From Casuarina equisetifolia (Eukaryota; Streptophyta; Magnoliopsida; Fagales; Casuarinaceae), in the NCBI GenBank assembly GCA_028551475.1, contig CM052355.1:14095543-14159542 (forward strand): a stretch of 64,000 nucleotides of DNA, in the 5' to 3' direction. Every line of letters begins with the position of its first letter. Positions within the stretch are counted from its first letter, which is position 1. The notes beneath the pieces were generated by a model. It saw only the letters and a list, made by a program, of their open reading frames with translations. It made no database searches and was not told where the DNA came from. Position numbers and translations under genes: made by a program. This document shows, piece by piece, positions 32,559 through 42,907 of the stretch.

Positions 32559-33240
32559 TTGTGTAGGAGGAGGCATGGTGCGGGATTAGAGTGGAAGTGT
32601 TATTATAACTTATGTAGTAAACTTAGGACAAGGAAATAATGCAAGAGTTGGGGTTTTGGCTTTACTAGAAGGTCTTAAACTATGTCATCATCAAGGTTTG
32701 AATATATTGAAGATTGAAGTTGATTCTCAATTTATAATTCAATTTATTAAATGGGTCTTTTCAATTCGTTGGAATTTAGAATATGAACTTCACCAGCGTT
32801 CAATTTATTTACCCTTAAATGTCAAGATCTCTCACATATCTTGTGAAGCCAATTTTCTTGTAAAGGGTTTGGCTAACTTTGGCCTTTCAATTATAGAGCT
32901 AAATGTCTTGTCTACATTAGGATCACTTCCAAGGCATTATAGGAAAATAGTCTAAAATGATCAATTAGGCCTCGAACACTACAAGCCTCCTTGCAATTAT
33001 CAATTTTCAAAAGCTTTTAGTTTTTATTCTATTGTTTTTATTGTACAGTTCTCTTAAGCATTTTTAATGTTTTATTTGGTGTCTTCTTCCTACTCAAAAT
33101 TTGGGATGATGTATTGAAGGGCCAAGTTTAATCTCCTACCCTATATAATTTCTTACATAGGTTTTGAGTCTTTGTTCATTCTATGATATTAATATCAATG
33201 ACAAGGGTCTCAACCCCTTTTGATTAAAAAAAAAAAAAAA
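32559..33240 (+). mobile_element. 5'-truncated LINE with RNase H remnant and poly-A tail
   Basis: The 8-bp GAGCATGA occurs at 32551-32558 and again at 33241-33248, immediately after a poly-A run (33226-33240). Between them lies a 3' end typical of plant LINEs. It holds an RNase H-like domain and a 3' UTR, with no LTR. Truncation at the 5' side, an A tail and a target duplication together are the mark of target-primed reverse transcription. It landed about 50 bp past the outer copia LTR. Confidence 0.85.
32656..32955 (+). pseudogene. LINE RNase H-like domain fragment (RVT_3 type)
   Basis: An open frame of 99 codons encodes the second half of a plant LINE RNase H domain. It contains MALLEGLKLCHHQGLNIL, then EVDSQFIIQFIKW with the conserved Asp, and ISHISCEANFLVKGLANFG near the end. 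The frame continues upstream to about 32560 with a VGGGMVRD-like start but is broken by a stop. The rest of the LINE (endonuclease and reverse transcriptase) is missing through 5' truncation. Confidence 0.75.
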
Positions 33241-33263
33241 GAGCATGACAAATTTTTCTTTTT

Positions 33264-33290
33264 ACTTTCTTTCTTTCTTTCTTTCTTTTT
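33264..33290 (+). repeat. (TTTC)n microsatellite
   Basis: About six tandem TTTC units lie just downstream of the LINE target duplication. No function is evident. Confidence 0.7.
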
Positions 33291-34072
33291 AATAAAAAGA
33301 TTAATGATATTTCTGAGTGATAATGGTGACCGAGATTCTACATCATTGTAAGCCTTAAAAGTTCTACCGGCATACTATTAATCTAAATTTGTAAAGAAAA
33401 GACAATGGTATATAAATATTTTGATATTTTCCAACACCTAATGATATAAAGTGGAGTAACTTTGGGAATGGCTTAATAAGGCAGCTGGTTTTGCTCATCA
33501 TAGGGTGCGGACAACCAAGACATGATACTACTATATACGAGCCTACTCACCACTCTTCGTAAACTACTGTTCCAAACTCTAATTATTTTTATTATTTTTA
33601 TCTTTTTTCAAGAGACAGACCTTTACTAAACATCAGGCCCGCCTTCGTACCATGCCTTGTTGTCATTAATGTGTAATGTGAAAGACAAAGTAAACCATCT
33701 TTCGTTCTTTTTCATTTCTCCTTTCTCTTTCCAATTTCATATCCCTTTCTCCTTTTCCTTTTATTGCTCGACACACCAATGTCCAAAAGTACGGTATTTG
33801 GATATAATATTTTTTTCAACCTCATTCCTTTTTTAACTAGGATTTCGTGCACATATATTTCCTTTATTAGTATCAAATCCCTATAAAAAATTTTTAGCTC
33901 TAAGTAAAAATAATCGACTATTATGTTGTTCTTAGATTTTTTTCCTTTTATAATTAGGATTACTTGTCGATACATTTCCTTTCTTTTTATAATTAGAATT
34001 ACATAACTATATAAACAATATTTAGATATTGTTAATACTAGGGCAATATATTGTTCTGAAGAAGCTAATTGA

Positions 34073-34178
34073 AGGTGTTAAGTCCCATAGGAAATATAAA
34101 AACTTTAAAAAATAATTTGTAAAAAGATAAATTCCTTTACTTAATGTCTTAAGATTTTAAGTTAGATTCCTAACACCT
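34073..34178. repeat. Short repeat with 8-bp inverted ends
   Basis: aggtgtta (34073-34080) is the reverse complement of taacacct (34171-34178). The 3' half (cttaatgtcttaagattttaag) resembles 34381-34412 and 54050-54075, so this is one copy of a dispersed family. It fits a miniature inverted-repeat element, but the ends are very short. Confidence 0.4.
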
Positions 34179-34318
34179 CTATAGTTATAGATGTCTAGAA
34201 TACATGCAAAAGAGAGCATAACAAGATGGTTTAAGGTTCACCCATCGTGGTGAGTGGTTCAACAAAAAACTTAATGCTCATGGACAGAAATCTCCATATA
34301 AAGTGTTGCCTTATGCTT

Positions 34319-34415
34319 AAAGGGTGTATTAAATCTCACATGAAAAATACAAGAACTTAAAAAAAATCTATAAAGATATAAATTACTTTGCTTAATGCCT
34401 TAAGATCTTAAGTTA
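34319..34415. repeat. Second, diverged copy of the 34.07-kb repeat
   Basis: It shares gggtgtatta-type sequence at the left and tgcttaatgccttaagatctta at the right with 34073-34178. The right inverted end is not preserved. Both copies lie within 250 bp of each other. Confidence 0.4.
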
Positions 34416-37142
34416 AATATAAGCTATTATCTACAAAATCTAAAAGAAGGGTAAAGATTCTAGAAGACGTTCTCGACGGTGCAGCAACAGGTACTGTGAG
34501 ACGGAGAACTAAATTATAGTTTCGATGTTCATTGTGGACTTGATTCTTTTAGTTTTGATAATTTACCATATCATCGTTCATCATGCGCATGCTTAAAATC
34601 TGATCCTGTTTGGCAAGAATTTTAAAAGCTCGTAATTTATTATGTTTCTGGGAGCCTTCTGACAGTATAAGATGGTTTGGTTCTTCAATTATTGTCTTCT
34701 TATTTCTCCATAAAGAGTTACTCGTTTCACTGACCTTGCCCCATTGTGTTTTTTATGTCGTCCTGAATCAAAATTATTGAACGATCATTTTGCTATTAGT
34801 GAACAAAAGGTCCGCGATGAACTATTCATTGCGAGCCAAACATGTCCCAAGAAAAAAATTCCTTGTAATAGTATTACAAACCCTCAACAGATCACATGCT
34901 ATACAGGATCTCACGGGATGTGCGATTACAGGGCTCGTATGCACAAAAAGGTTTCCCCGTCCCAACATCCACCAAAAATGAACAAACAAAAACGAATCGA
35001 GAGATAGAAGTTAGTGCCTTTTTTCATCTAAACTATTTCTTCAAATAAAAATATGAAACTCAATATTAACCAAAGACAACAAGAAGACTTAGTAACCTTG
35101 AAGGATATGAATAAGTGACACAATTTTCAATCAATGTGTTGGAAGACATAAAAGCCCAAGCAAAAAAATAAGTTCATTCTGAAGTTTAATCTCAAAAAAC
35201 TTATTTTTCAACGTGAGATTCTCCGTACACATAATGGACCTCAGCATCGCCATTTTCGATCTGTCTATTCAAAAGTCATTCGTCTTCATTGACGACGGGG
35301 GTTCTGTTGCCTTTCGATTCTTATTTTTCTTGGATGGGGTAGTGGAGGGTGTGTGTTCGAAAACATGAACAAGATACAGCGTAAGTAATACAAGAACCCC
35401 ATGTTAGGGACCGCACAGTTAAGGTGAACTAATGCATGTTCTACTTCTGTCGCGGTTGTCCCATTTCGATTAATCAAGACTCCACATATGTAAACGACCA
35501 AACAGATCAGCCTCTGCCGTCAGGTGAACTGCCAACGTCCAAAAGCATATCTAAATTCCCTTTAAGATCGAAGTTTGTTTGCTCGTCATATGGTGGCAAT
35601 CAGCATGGTTATCAGGTAGAAGCAAGAAGTTACACAAAAATGCCTTTTGGAGACAGAATACCTTATAGAAAAGCAGCAGCAGCAGCAACGTAACCTTAAC
35701 TTGAAAAGAACCCAACAGTGGCCTCAACTTGCTCCAAGAATCTGATGCTTTGATTGGTATAGCAGAGGCAAGGACCATAACTCCCCAATTCTGTGAGGTA
35801 TAACATATTGAATTTAGTTTACAGAGTTCTATCAGGCAACTATTGACTTCTGTTGTCAAGAATGACAACATCACACAGCAGAGCTTACTTCAGAATATGT
35901 AGAGTAATCAACAGAGCTTTCAACCATGCAAACTTGATGTGTTCACAAGTCAATGCAATGACTCCCCCTCCAACAAGAAACTACGCATGACTCTTCTGAT
36001 CAAGTTGAGCCCTCTGTAAACGTAGGACTGTTCAAGCACCAATAACTATGGTTCCCATGTGTTGGGAGGTTTAACGTCAAAATATAACAAGCAAATGCAT
36101 AAACAAGTACAAAAGAAACTTAAAACAATCGTGGTTTGAGATAAACTTCCATATGTCCATAGAGTAGCAATTCAGTTTTCGACCTTGGGTTTTACAGATC
36201 GTCTCTTTGAGGCTCACGTACGTGAACTCTCTGAGACAACTGAAAATCTCTCTTTTCTCATCATAATGTAGGTTTTCTAAACCTCATAATTATAGATTAT
36301 CATAGAAAACCTAATTGGCAAAAGATGATTTTACTCTTATAAGCAAAAACGATCAATTTTCACTTCCTCTTAATTTTCAATCCACAATTGACACTATGCA
36401 CCTCCCACCCCGCTGCCAGTTCCACAACACACCTGTATCTTCTTTCTTTCTCTTTTGCTGCAGCTGGGATGGGGTATAGGAATGCTAGTACTAAATGCCA
36501 GCCTAGACTGTCAAAAATGCAGAATCTACTTTGCGTGGCTGGAACATAACAATAGACTACTCTTTTCTCCATAAGCTTATTTAACACCTTCAAGAAACTG
36601 AAGACTATAGGCAAGACTGCAGAGTATATCAGACATTTCTACATTATCTACAAATATTATAGTTGTCAGTACCAGATGATGCAACTGGAGGACAAGATTG
36701 ACCTCCTTTCTTCTATAAATAAGGATGACCAAATCTATGAACACGATATATTACCTGACCATACATGCCAGAGAGGGCATTGTGGAATATGCCACCAAGC
36801 CATGTGAAGTGTGATACTCAATCCCAAGGGTCAGAAGCCTGCATTGGTCATGACTTAAAAATATTTGTTAGCAAGAAAACCCTGCACCTAATGAACCCTA
36901 TAAGATAATATAATCCACTCATATGAAGAAGATAAATCAACAAGAACTAGCTGGAAAAGATAAAAAATTAAATTGCATAATAGAAAAAATCAATTTTAAT
37001 CAAATGGGACCTGAAAATCAAGAAAAAAAAAAAAACACTGCAATTAATTCAATATATTCATAATATAGTGTCCAAGGTTGATCTGTTCAACTAAAAGTAA
37101 TTCAGATCCACAATGGCACCAAGTGCCGAAGCAAATGAAGCC

Positions 37143-39726
37143 TTATGGATCTGTAGCTTTTGATATATTATTTTTGGGTTGGCCATCTTGATTCTCAGGC
37201 TCATCAGAAGGGGACTCATCAGTTGTCCACTTTTCAATGCCCGAACCTTCAGCCATTTGCAGCGAACCTATATCCCAAATGTCTGATAATCCACCAGTCA
37301 CTCGCAACTCTGGTACTTCATAGTTGACAGGATTACCCCACAACTCACAGCTAGAGCTAGGCATACAGGTACTTGCATCAAAACCCATGGACCATATATC
37401 CTCTTGTTTAATGATGCTTTCAATTCCCGGAGATAAAGCAGAAAAGTTCTTCTCCTTCATTATTTCTTCGGGGAAAGCGACAAAGTACTCGGGATTAAAC
37501 GCTTCTTGACGTTTCATTAAATTCTTTCCTTTCAGATCTTCAGTCCCCAGCCTGGATGACCCTTCACCCACCGGCTCAGCGGTTCTGTTAAATCCCTGCA
37601 ATACTGCTAATTTATCTGACATGACCAATTCATCCGATGGAAGTGTTATGCTTTCAGTACCTAAGCCCACTTGCTCTTGCATAGTAACCATACCTTGTGA
37701 GAAACAATGCTCAACTTGTTCAACAGGAGCTGGATTTAAATCTGGGGCTGCAAAAGGCGTATCAAGTTGTCTCCAATCTGGTTGGTACGTGACAATCTGC
37801 GCTTCCATGGAAGAATGTGATTTACCCATTTCATGTTCATCCTGTTTGATAAACTTCCTCTTCACTCGTGGAGGGCCTAATGCTCTCTGTTCCTTCTTCT
37901 GCTTTAGCCGGGCTACGAATGCTGGATTCTGCAGCAACTTTGCCAAGAAGGAAACCATCTGCTTCTGTCTCTGCTCTGCGGACTGGAGCCTTTGATTCAC
38001 TGATTCCATATGGTGAAAAGTACCCCGCTGCTGTTGATGCAATTCAACAACCTCCTGCATCATCAAACTCTTCTCCTTCCTCAGCATCTTTATCTCACCT
38101 TCCACAACAGGCCTCCCTGCTTCAGTAGAAGGACCACCCAACATCCCAATCTGTTGGGAGTGGGGTGCTTTACGCCTCTGAATGTTCTTCAACAGATGTT
38201 TCTTCCCTTGCTGAAAAGCTTCATTTGCAAACTCCCACCGATCGGAATCAACCTTGCGGAACCCCTGAATGCAATAGCCAAAAGTTCAGTAAACAATAAA
38301 TAGATTTGATGACTATCATCATTAAGAGTTCATCACATAGTTCAATCCGAAGCCGTCAATTTCACGTGTAGAAGAAGCCGATTTTCCCTATATAATCTGT
38401 AAAATCACAAAATCAACTTCTCTAACACAAAAGGAGGGGTCAGATTTTAGCATGCAGTATCTCGACAAACCAGGACAAAAACAAACGTTGCAATGAACCC
38501 GAAACCCTACCTGCAGAAGATGAACTCCCCAATCCAGGACATAGTCGGAGGGGAGGATGTTTCTTTTTCTCGGCGGAGTGAAGAATAAAAAATCCTGCCC
38601 CTCAACTCTAATTATGAGCCAAAGATGGAATAACCTCTTACCATTTACTATGAACATTCAACGTGTTGAGCTTTCACAAAAAGAAAAGCCCATCATAGAA
38701 CAGAGTGCTGAGAAAATAAACCCCGAGAAAACCTTTTTGCTCACATAATTCCGCCAGTGCTCAAAAACCGAAAAAAGTTTAACAAATCGAGACCACAAAA
38801 GATTAATCAGACACCAAAAGAGAACCACATTTCGATCATTTTACCAGTACAAAGCAAGACCATATTTAGATGCAAGGCACTATATACAAAAAGAATTATT
38901 TACAATCCAACATCTGGCTCAGAAGGCCACAAATAATACATCTTGATTATGTACAAGTTTGATCTCAGCTACATCTAAACAGATCAATCTTTCGAACCCA
39001 ATTACAGAATAAATAGAAAAACAAAACAAAATACACAAAAAAGACGAGAGGGAGAGACAGAAAATTACAACCATAAAAAGAACAAAACAAAAACAATACA
39101 GAAAACGAAGAAAAACAATGTTACACACAGATTACACCAGCCATTACAGGCGGTGTTACGGCAATACCCACATAAGTATTAAGCTGGCGAACAAAACTGG
39201 AGAAATTGTTGTGCTTGAAATTCCGCGGCAGGACGAGTCTGGCAAAGTCCACTGGGTCCCACACCACAAAGCTCTCTCCAGTGGATCCCCAAGATATTAT
39301 TGTGTCAAGCGCTGGGTCGTCCACCAGGTCGAACGTCTTCGACAGAAACGGCGGTATCGGATTACCGTGCAAGCACTCGAGCGGCTGAGGCATGCGGGTG
39401 CTACCCGACTCTCCTCCACCTCCAGCACTACTGGGTGGGACCGTTCCTACTGTTTCCGCGAAAGACGGTGATGGATGTACGGTTGAGAAGGCTTCGAAGT
39501 CCGCTGGAGGAGAAGAGCCGGAGAAACCAGTGGTGGTGTCCATGAAGAAAAACCCAGGCGAGAATGGCTGCGACGTTGTGCCGGGTTGCATCGGAGAGAC
39601 ACCAACAGGGTCGGACTCCAACTGGGCTGAACCCGACGACGACGTTCCAACGACCGGAGCTTTACCCTTCGAGTCAGTAGGAGTGCTGGGTGGAGATTTT
39701 GGAAAGTGTTCGTCTTTTGGGTTCAT
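37143..39726 (-). CDS. HSFA3: Heat stress transcription factor HSFA3
   Basis: This class A heat-shock factor binds HSEs in the nucleus and, in other plants, extends the DREB2A drought/heat response. Exons 39172-39726 and 37143-38264 give 558 aa. The intron falls in the DNA-binding domain right after RQLNTY, as in all plant Hsfs. That domain starts [14 protein letters not shown] (about residue 125) and ends near [15 protein letters not shown]. The HR-A/B coiled coil (about 242-305) has the class A spacing: [20 protein letters not shown] to [16 protein letters not shown] basic PPRVKRKF follows as NLS. The C-terminus has Trp-containing acidic patches ([25 protein letters not shown]), the activation pattern described for HsfA3. 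The Ser/Pro-rich N-terminal extension is long. An in-frame ATG at 39825 would add 33 residues encoded by a CT repeat, so I prefer 39726. Confidence 0.92.
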
Positions 39727-39741
39727 CGATGAGGTCGTTAC

Positions 39742-39765
39742 AGAGAGAGAGAGAGAGAGAGAGAG
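39742..39765 (-). repeat. (GA)n / (CT)n tract in the HSFA3 leader
   Basis: An uninterrupted dinucleotide repeat lies 16 bp upstream of the preferred HSFA3 ATG, reading CT on the transcribed strand. A second (GA)n tract lies at about 40086-40102. CT-rich leaders are common in plant genes, and the tract is a likely length-variable marker. Confidence 0.8.
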
Positions 39766-39864
39766 TCTGGTCTGTTTGTGCGTGAGGTACGAGAAGTAGC
39801 GTTGATGAGGAAAATGAGCAAACAAGGACCGGAGAGAGGTTTATAAGGGGCTCTGGAGGTTTAT

Positions 39865-40034
39865 GCCGACAAGGAGCTCGATAAAAATCTCGGATTCAAG
39901 GCGGTGGAGGAGGTTCTCCACTGCTGATGCCTCGTCTTCTGATTCGACGGTCAAGTTTACGTCGTTGGGCGCGCCGGTCCATTGATTTTAGTACTGGTGG
40001 TTGGTACAGCTTGGCCCCAAGTGGGAGCGCCGAC
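39865..40034 (-). promoter_or_regulatory. Two DRE (GCCGAC) motifs upstream of HSFA3
   Basis: GCCGAC occurs at 39865-39870 and at 40029-40034, about 140 and 300 bp upstream of the HSFA3 ATG. DREB2A is known to activate HsfA3 directly through such DREs in Arabidopsis. The motifs are seen directly; conservation of the control is inferred. Confidence 0.5.
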
Positions 40035-40099
40035 CTTTGCGCTGTTCAGAGGTTTCCTAGCAGTTACGCCCGTTGGGGGGCGAGATAGAGAGAGAGAGA

Positions 40100-42907
40100 G
40101 AGCAACAGTGTGGTTCCTTATTGGGTAGTGGGGTCCTCCACGGCACTAGATATTTTTGTCTCTTTGGGCCCGTTTAACTGTTGGTTGCCATGGCTTCGGG
40201 ACGAAGCTAACTCACTAGCCAATGGGAAGGAAGCAAAGCGCGTCTTGGATTTCACACTCTCATGCCACCGCCACGCCGCAGCAGGATCATATAAAGCAAA
40301 AGATGATGAAAGGCATACACGTACTCGGGACCAATCACGGAAAGCCTGATCATCCAGACTGACAGATCCCGTGCTTAAAAGAGCAAATCAGGTATCATTA
40401 TTCTTCTCTTACTTAATTTATACTACGAAGCCGTCGAAAAGACCAGGCCCCCTGCCAGATTATACATAAAAATGACAAAACCAAGTCACTTGCATTGTAG
40501 TGCTGTCTAAAGTAAAGCAGGTCACTAAAGCGGCAAGTTGAATTCCCAAACAAGATTACTACTGTCTTTTCAAGGACTGTAAGAAAGTTTTAACTTCTTT
40601 TAAAATGAATATATAAAAATGATATACAATATGTTCATATGTATAGAATTTTATAAACTTGGGACTGAAATTTCATAAGTGAGATCATAAAAAGAAATAC
40701 ACAAATTATAGAATATGACAACATATACAATCTATTATTGCTGATTTTTAAAGGTAAGTCACCGTGTGTCAGATGTTTGAACAACTGGGTGACGCTGTAC
40801 AAACTTTCAGGGAGGGATGAGCTTTCAAAGCTCAGGTTTGGGGGGACGCTTGGTCCCTGGTCCTGCCTTACCTGACGTCACCATGATGAATGCAGAAAGA
40901 TTTGGTCACCTTTTCAGCTTTGATTTAGGTCGGCCCAGAAAAGAACTAATTTGTCTTGTCGCAACCCCGCGGAATCTGCTCCATACGAAGATGGCCATAG
41001 ACAGAAGAATGTCTGCGTTGTCGCTAGAAATTTCTGACATAGTGGATAAACATGTCGGTTTAAAATAACGGGACCATTAGCTGGGTTTTACGTGCTAACT
41101 CCAGATACTTGTTTAAAATATTAGGATATTAAAGGATCCTTACCGATAAGTAACTCTTCTGTGTTAACTACTCTTGATGGAAAGAACTATGCAGACCATA
41201 CATAAAAGTTTCCTCCCTTTGCCTCAATCATAAGATGTGAATGTGCACTATGGATTTCTCTTTCATACCGCAATATAATTCTGATCTGTTTTGACTTGCG
41301 ATTGCAATTCAGGGTGTGAACTGAAGCCAATAGACGTATTCAAGAAAGAAATCGGAATAACATATCCTTTGGTCCCGTCAAATATAAGTCATGGCCCCAG
41401 CCAAAAAGGTTACAAGCTAAAGAGATCTACTCCACAACAAGTTCTAGGAATGCCATCGAGATAAGTAAATAAATTTATATATTTAAACTGTAAATGTACA
41501 TAATAAGACTAATTGTATATCCCTCAATTAAGATCACATACAACACCCAATCAGTCAAAAATAATTTAATCTAACTTAATATACAAGTTTGCAGCTGGAT
41601 ATACATGAGATAATTGCTAGGCATTTTCGTTTATTCATTAGGTGAACCTAACCGTCGTGCCTACAATAAGATTGCTTCTTGTGCCCATTTACGTTCATTC
41701 ATTTGGTGAGCGTAACAGTCGTGCCTAGATTTCCCGAATGCATTGTAAATAACAACTCTTCTCTCGGCTCAGGAAAAGCAAATATATAACTCGGTTTCCG
41801 TGATCACTACCAGACCAGTCTCCAGAAATATCCTGACAGAAAATCTGAGGATTTTACTGCACTTATCTAGGTGGCAGTTCCACAGCAAAAAAATGTGCCT
41901 CTAAACAATTGTCCACAATGCAGAATTAGTACAAGAAAATACATGTGAACACTGCTCATCTGGTGTACAATGCCGGGAAAGTTGCTTCCCATCAACTAAT
42001 TCTAATTCTTTACATACAAAATCATGAAAGCAATTGTACAATGCTCCATTTATGGACAACAGAATGACCTACCAAACAATATTATGTAGGAAGGCAGTCC
42101 CTTGCTTTGCGTAAAAAATCAGGGTTCTCAAATTACCAATTAGAAGTGACATGTACAACAGTTATTCTGCAAACAATCACACCAATACAATCATTAGGAA
42201 TTTGAACTCTGCAACTTCATAGACTAAAAAATAAAAGAGAGAAACAGGACTTAGCAGGGTAAATCACTCTGAAATTATTTATTATTTTCAATTTACAGAA
42301 AAGGAAGACATGGAAGAACGGACCCCACCCTGAGCCCAACTAAGATCCTCCCCCTCCTCCCATTCCTTTTCTTCTCTCCCAAGAAAAGAAAAGCGTGATT
42401 CTTATTGCACACCTCAAGGTAGCTCATGCATACCATATCTAAATTTCGTTGAACATCACAGCCACCAAGAGGTAGCCGCTACAGATACAACATACAAGTA
42501 TCCATCCACATGAGCCTTTTTCCAATATATGTGGCATAAAACATCACTCGGGGAGGAAGCCTTGATTTCAGGCTGTCATCATAGGCATAACATCCCGCTT
42601 CTTTGATTCCCAAGATCTTCTATAAGGAGGAAATGCAGACTTGGGAATCTCATAGCAAGTTCAAAATGTGTGGCTGCCAAAGATTCCAAGCTTGCCTCCT
42701 TTTCATTCCCACAATAAGACCCACACAGAAATCCTTGCTATAAGGAGTTCTAGCATTTGGACGTCACTGAATATTGATGTATCAGAAGCTAAAGTTTTAG
42801 GCACACCTGAGACTATCTGAACAGTTTGGATTGCCAGGCAGCAGATCGCATCTCATAAGAATGCTGTATTAACGTGCATGAATAAGTCCTATCATGTCCT
42901 CCAATCT
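40100..42907. other. Spacer between CTR1 3' end and HSFA3 promoter
   Basis: Both neighbours are on the minus strand, so the left part is HSFA3 promoter and the part just below 42907 is CTR1 3' UTR. The open frame at 40817-41068 is not recognised. An imperfect 64-bp tandem duplication lies at about 41621-41727. I see no gene. Confidence 0.5.
41621..41727. repeat. Imperfect tandem duplication, period 64 bp
   Basis: Two similar segments share an ending gtcgtgccta at 41654-41663 and 41718-41727, with related attcatt-ggtgag/aac sequence before each. Several substitutions separate them. No function is evident. Confidence 0.5.

Larger units (their letters stand above)
33291..37142. other. Spacer downstream of HSFA3, no supported gene
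   Basis: The stretch is AT-rich to about 34.4 kb and then mixed. Short open frames (for example 34744-35007 and 35436-35693) match no family I know. A (GCA)n run lies near 35679. The bases just below 37142 are the likely HSFA3 3' UTR. Two related short repeats are listed separately. Confidence 0.5.

Noticed and set aside
34451-34518. Short in-frame stretch VKILEDVLDGAATGTVRRRTKL before a stop
   Set aside because: It reads like a last exon, but I could not find upstream exons or place the family, and the supposed acceptor is weak.
34744-35007. 87-codon plus-strand frame with several Cys
   Set aside because: The Cys do not form a known zinc motif and an overlapping frame is equally open.
40817-41068. 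83-codon plus-strand frame between HSFA3 and CTR1
   Set aside because: No family resemblance and no promoter or splice signals. It is probably chance.
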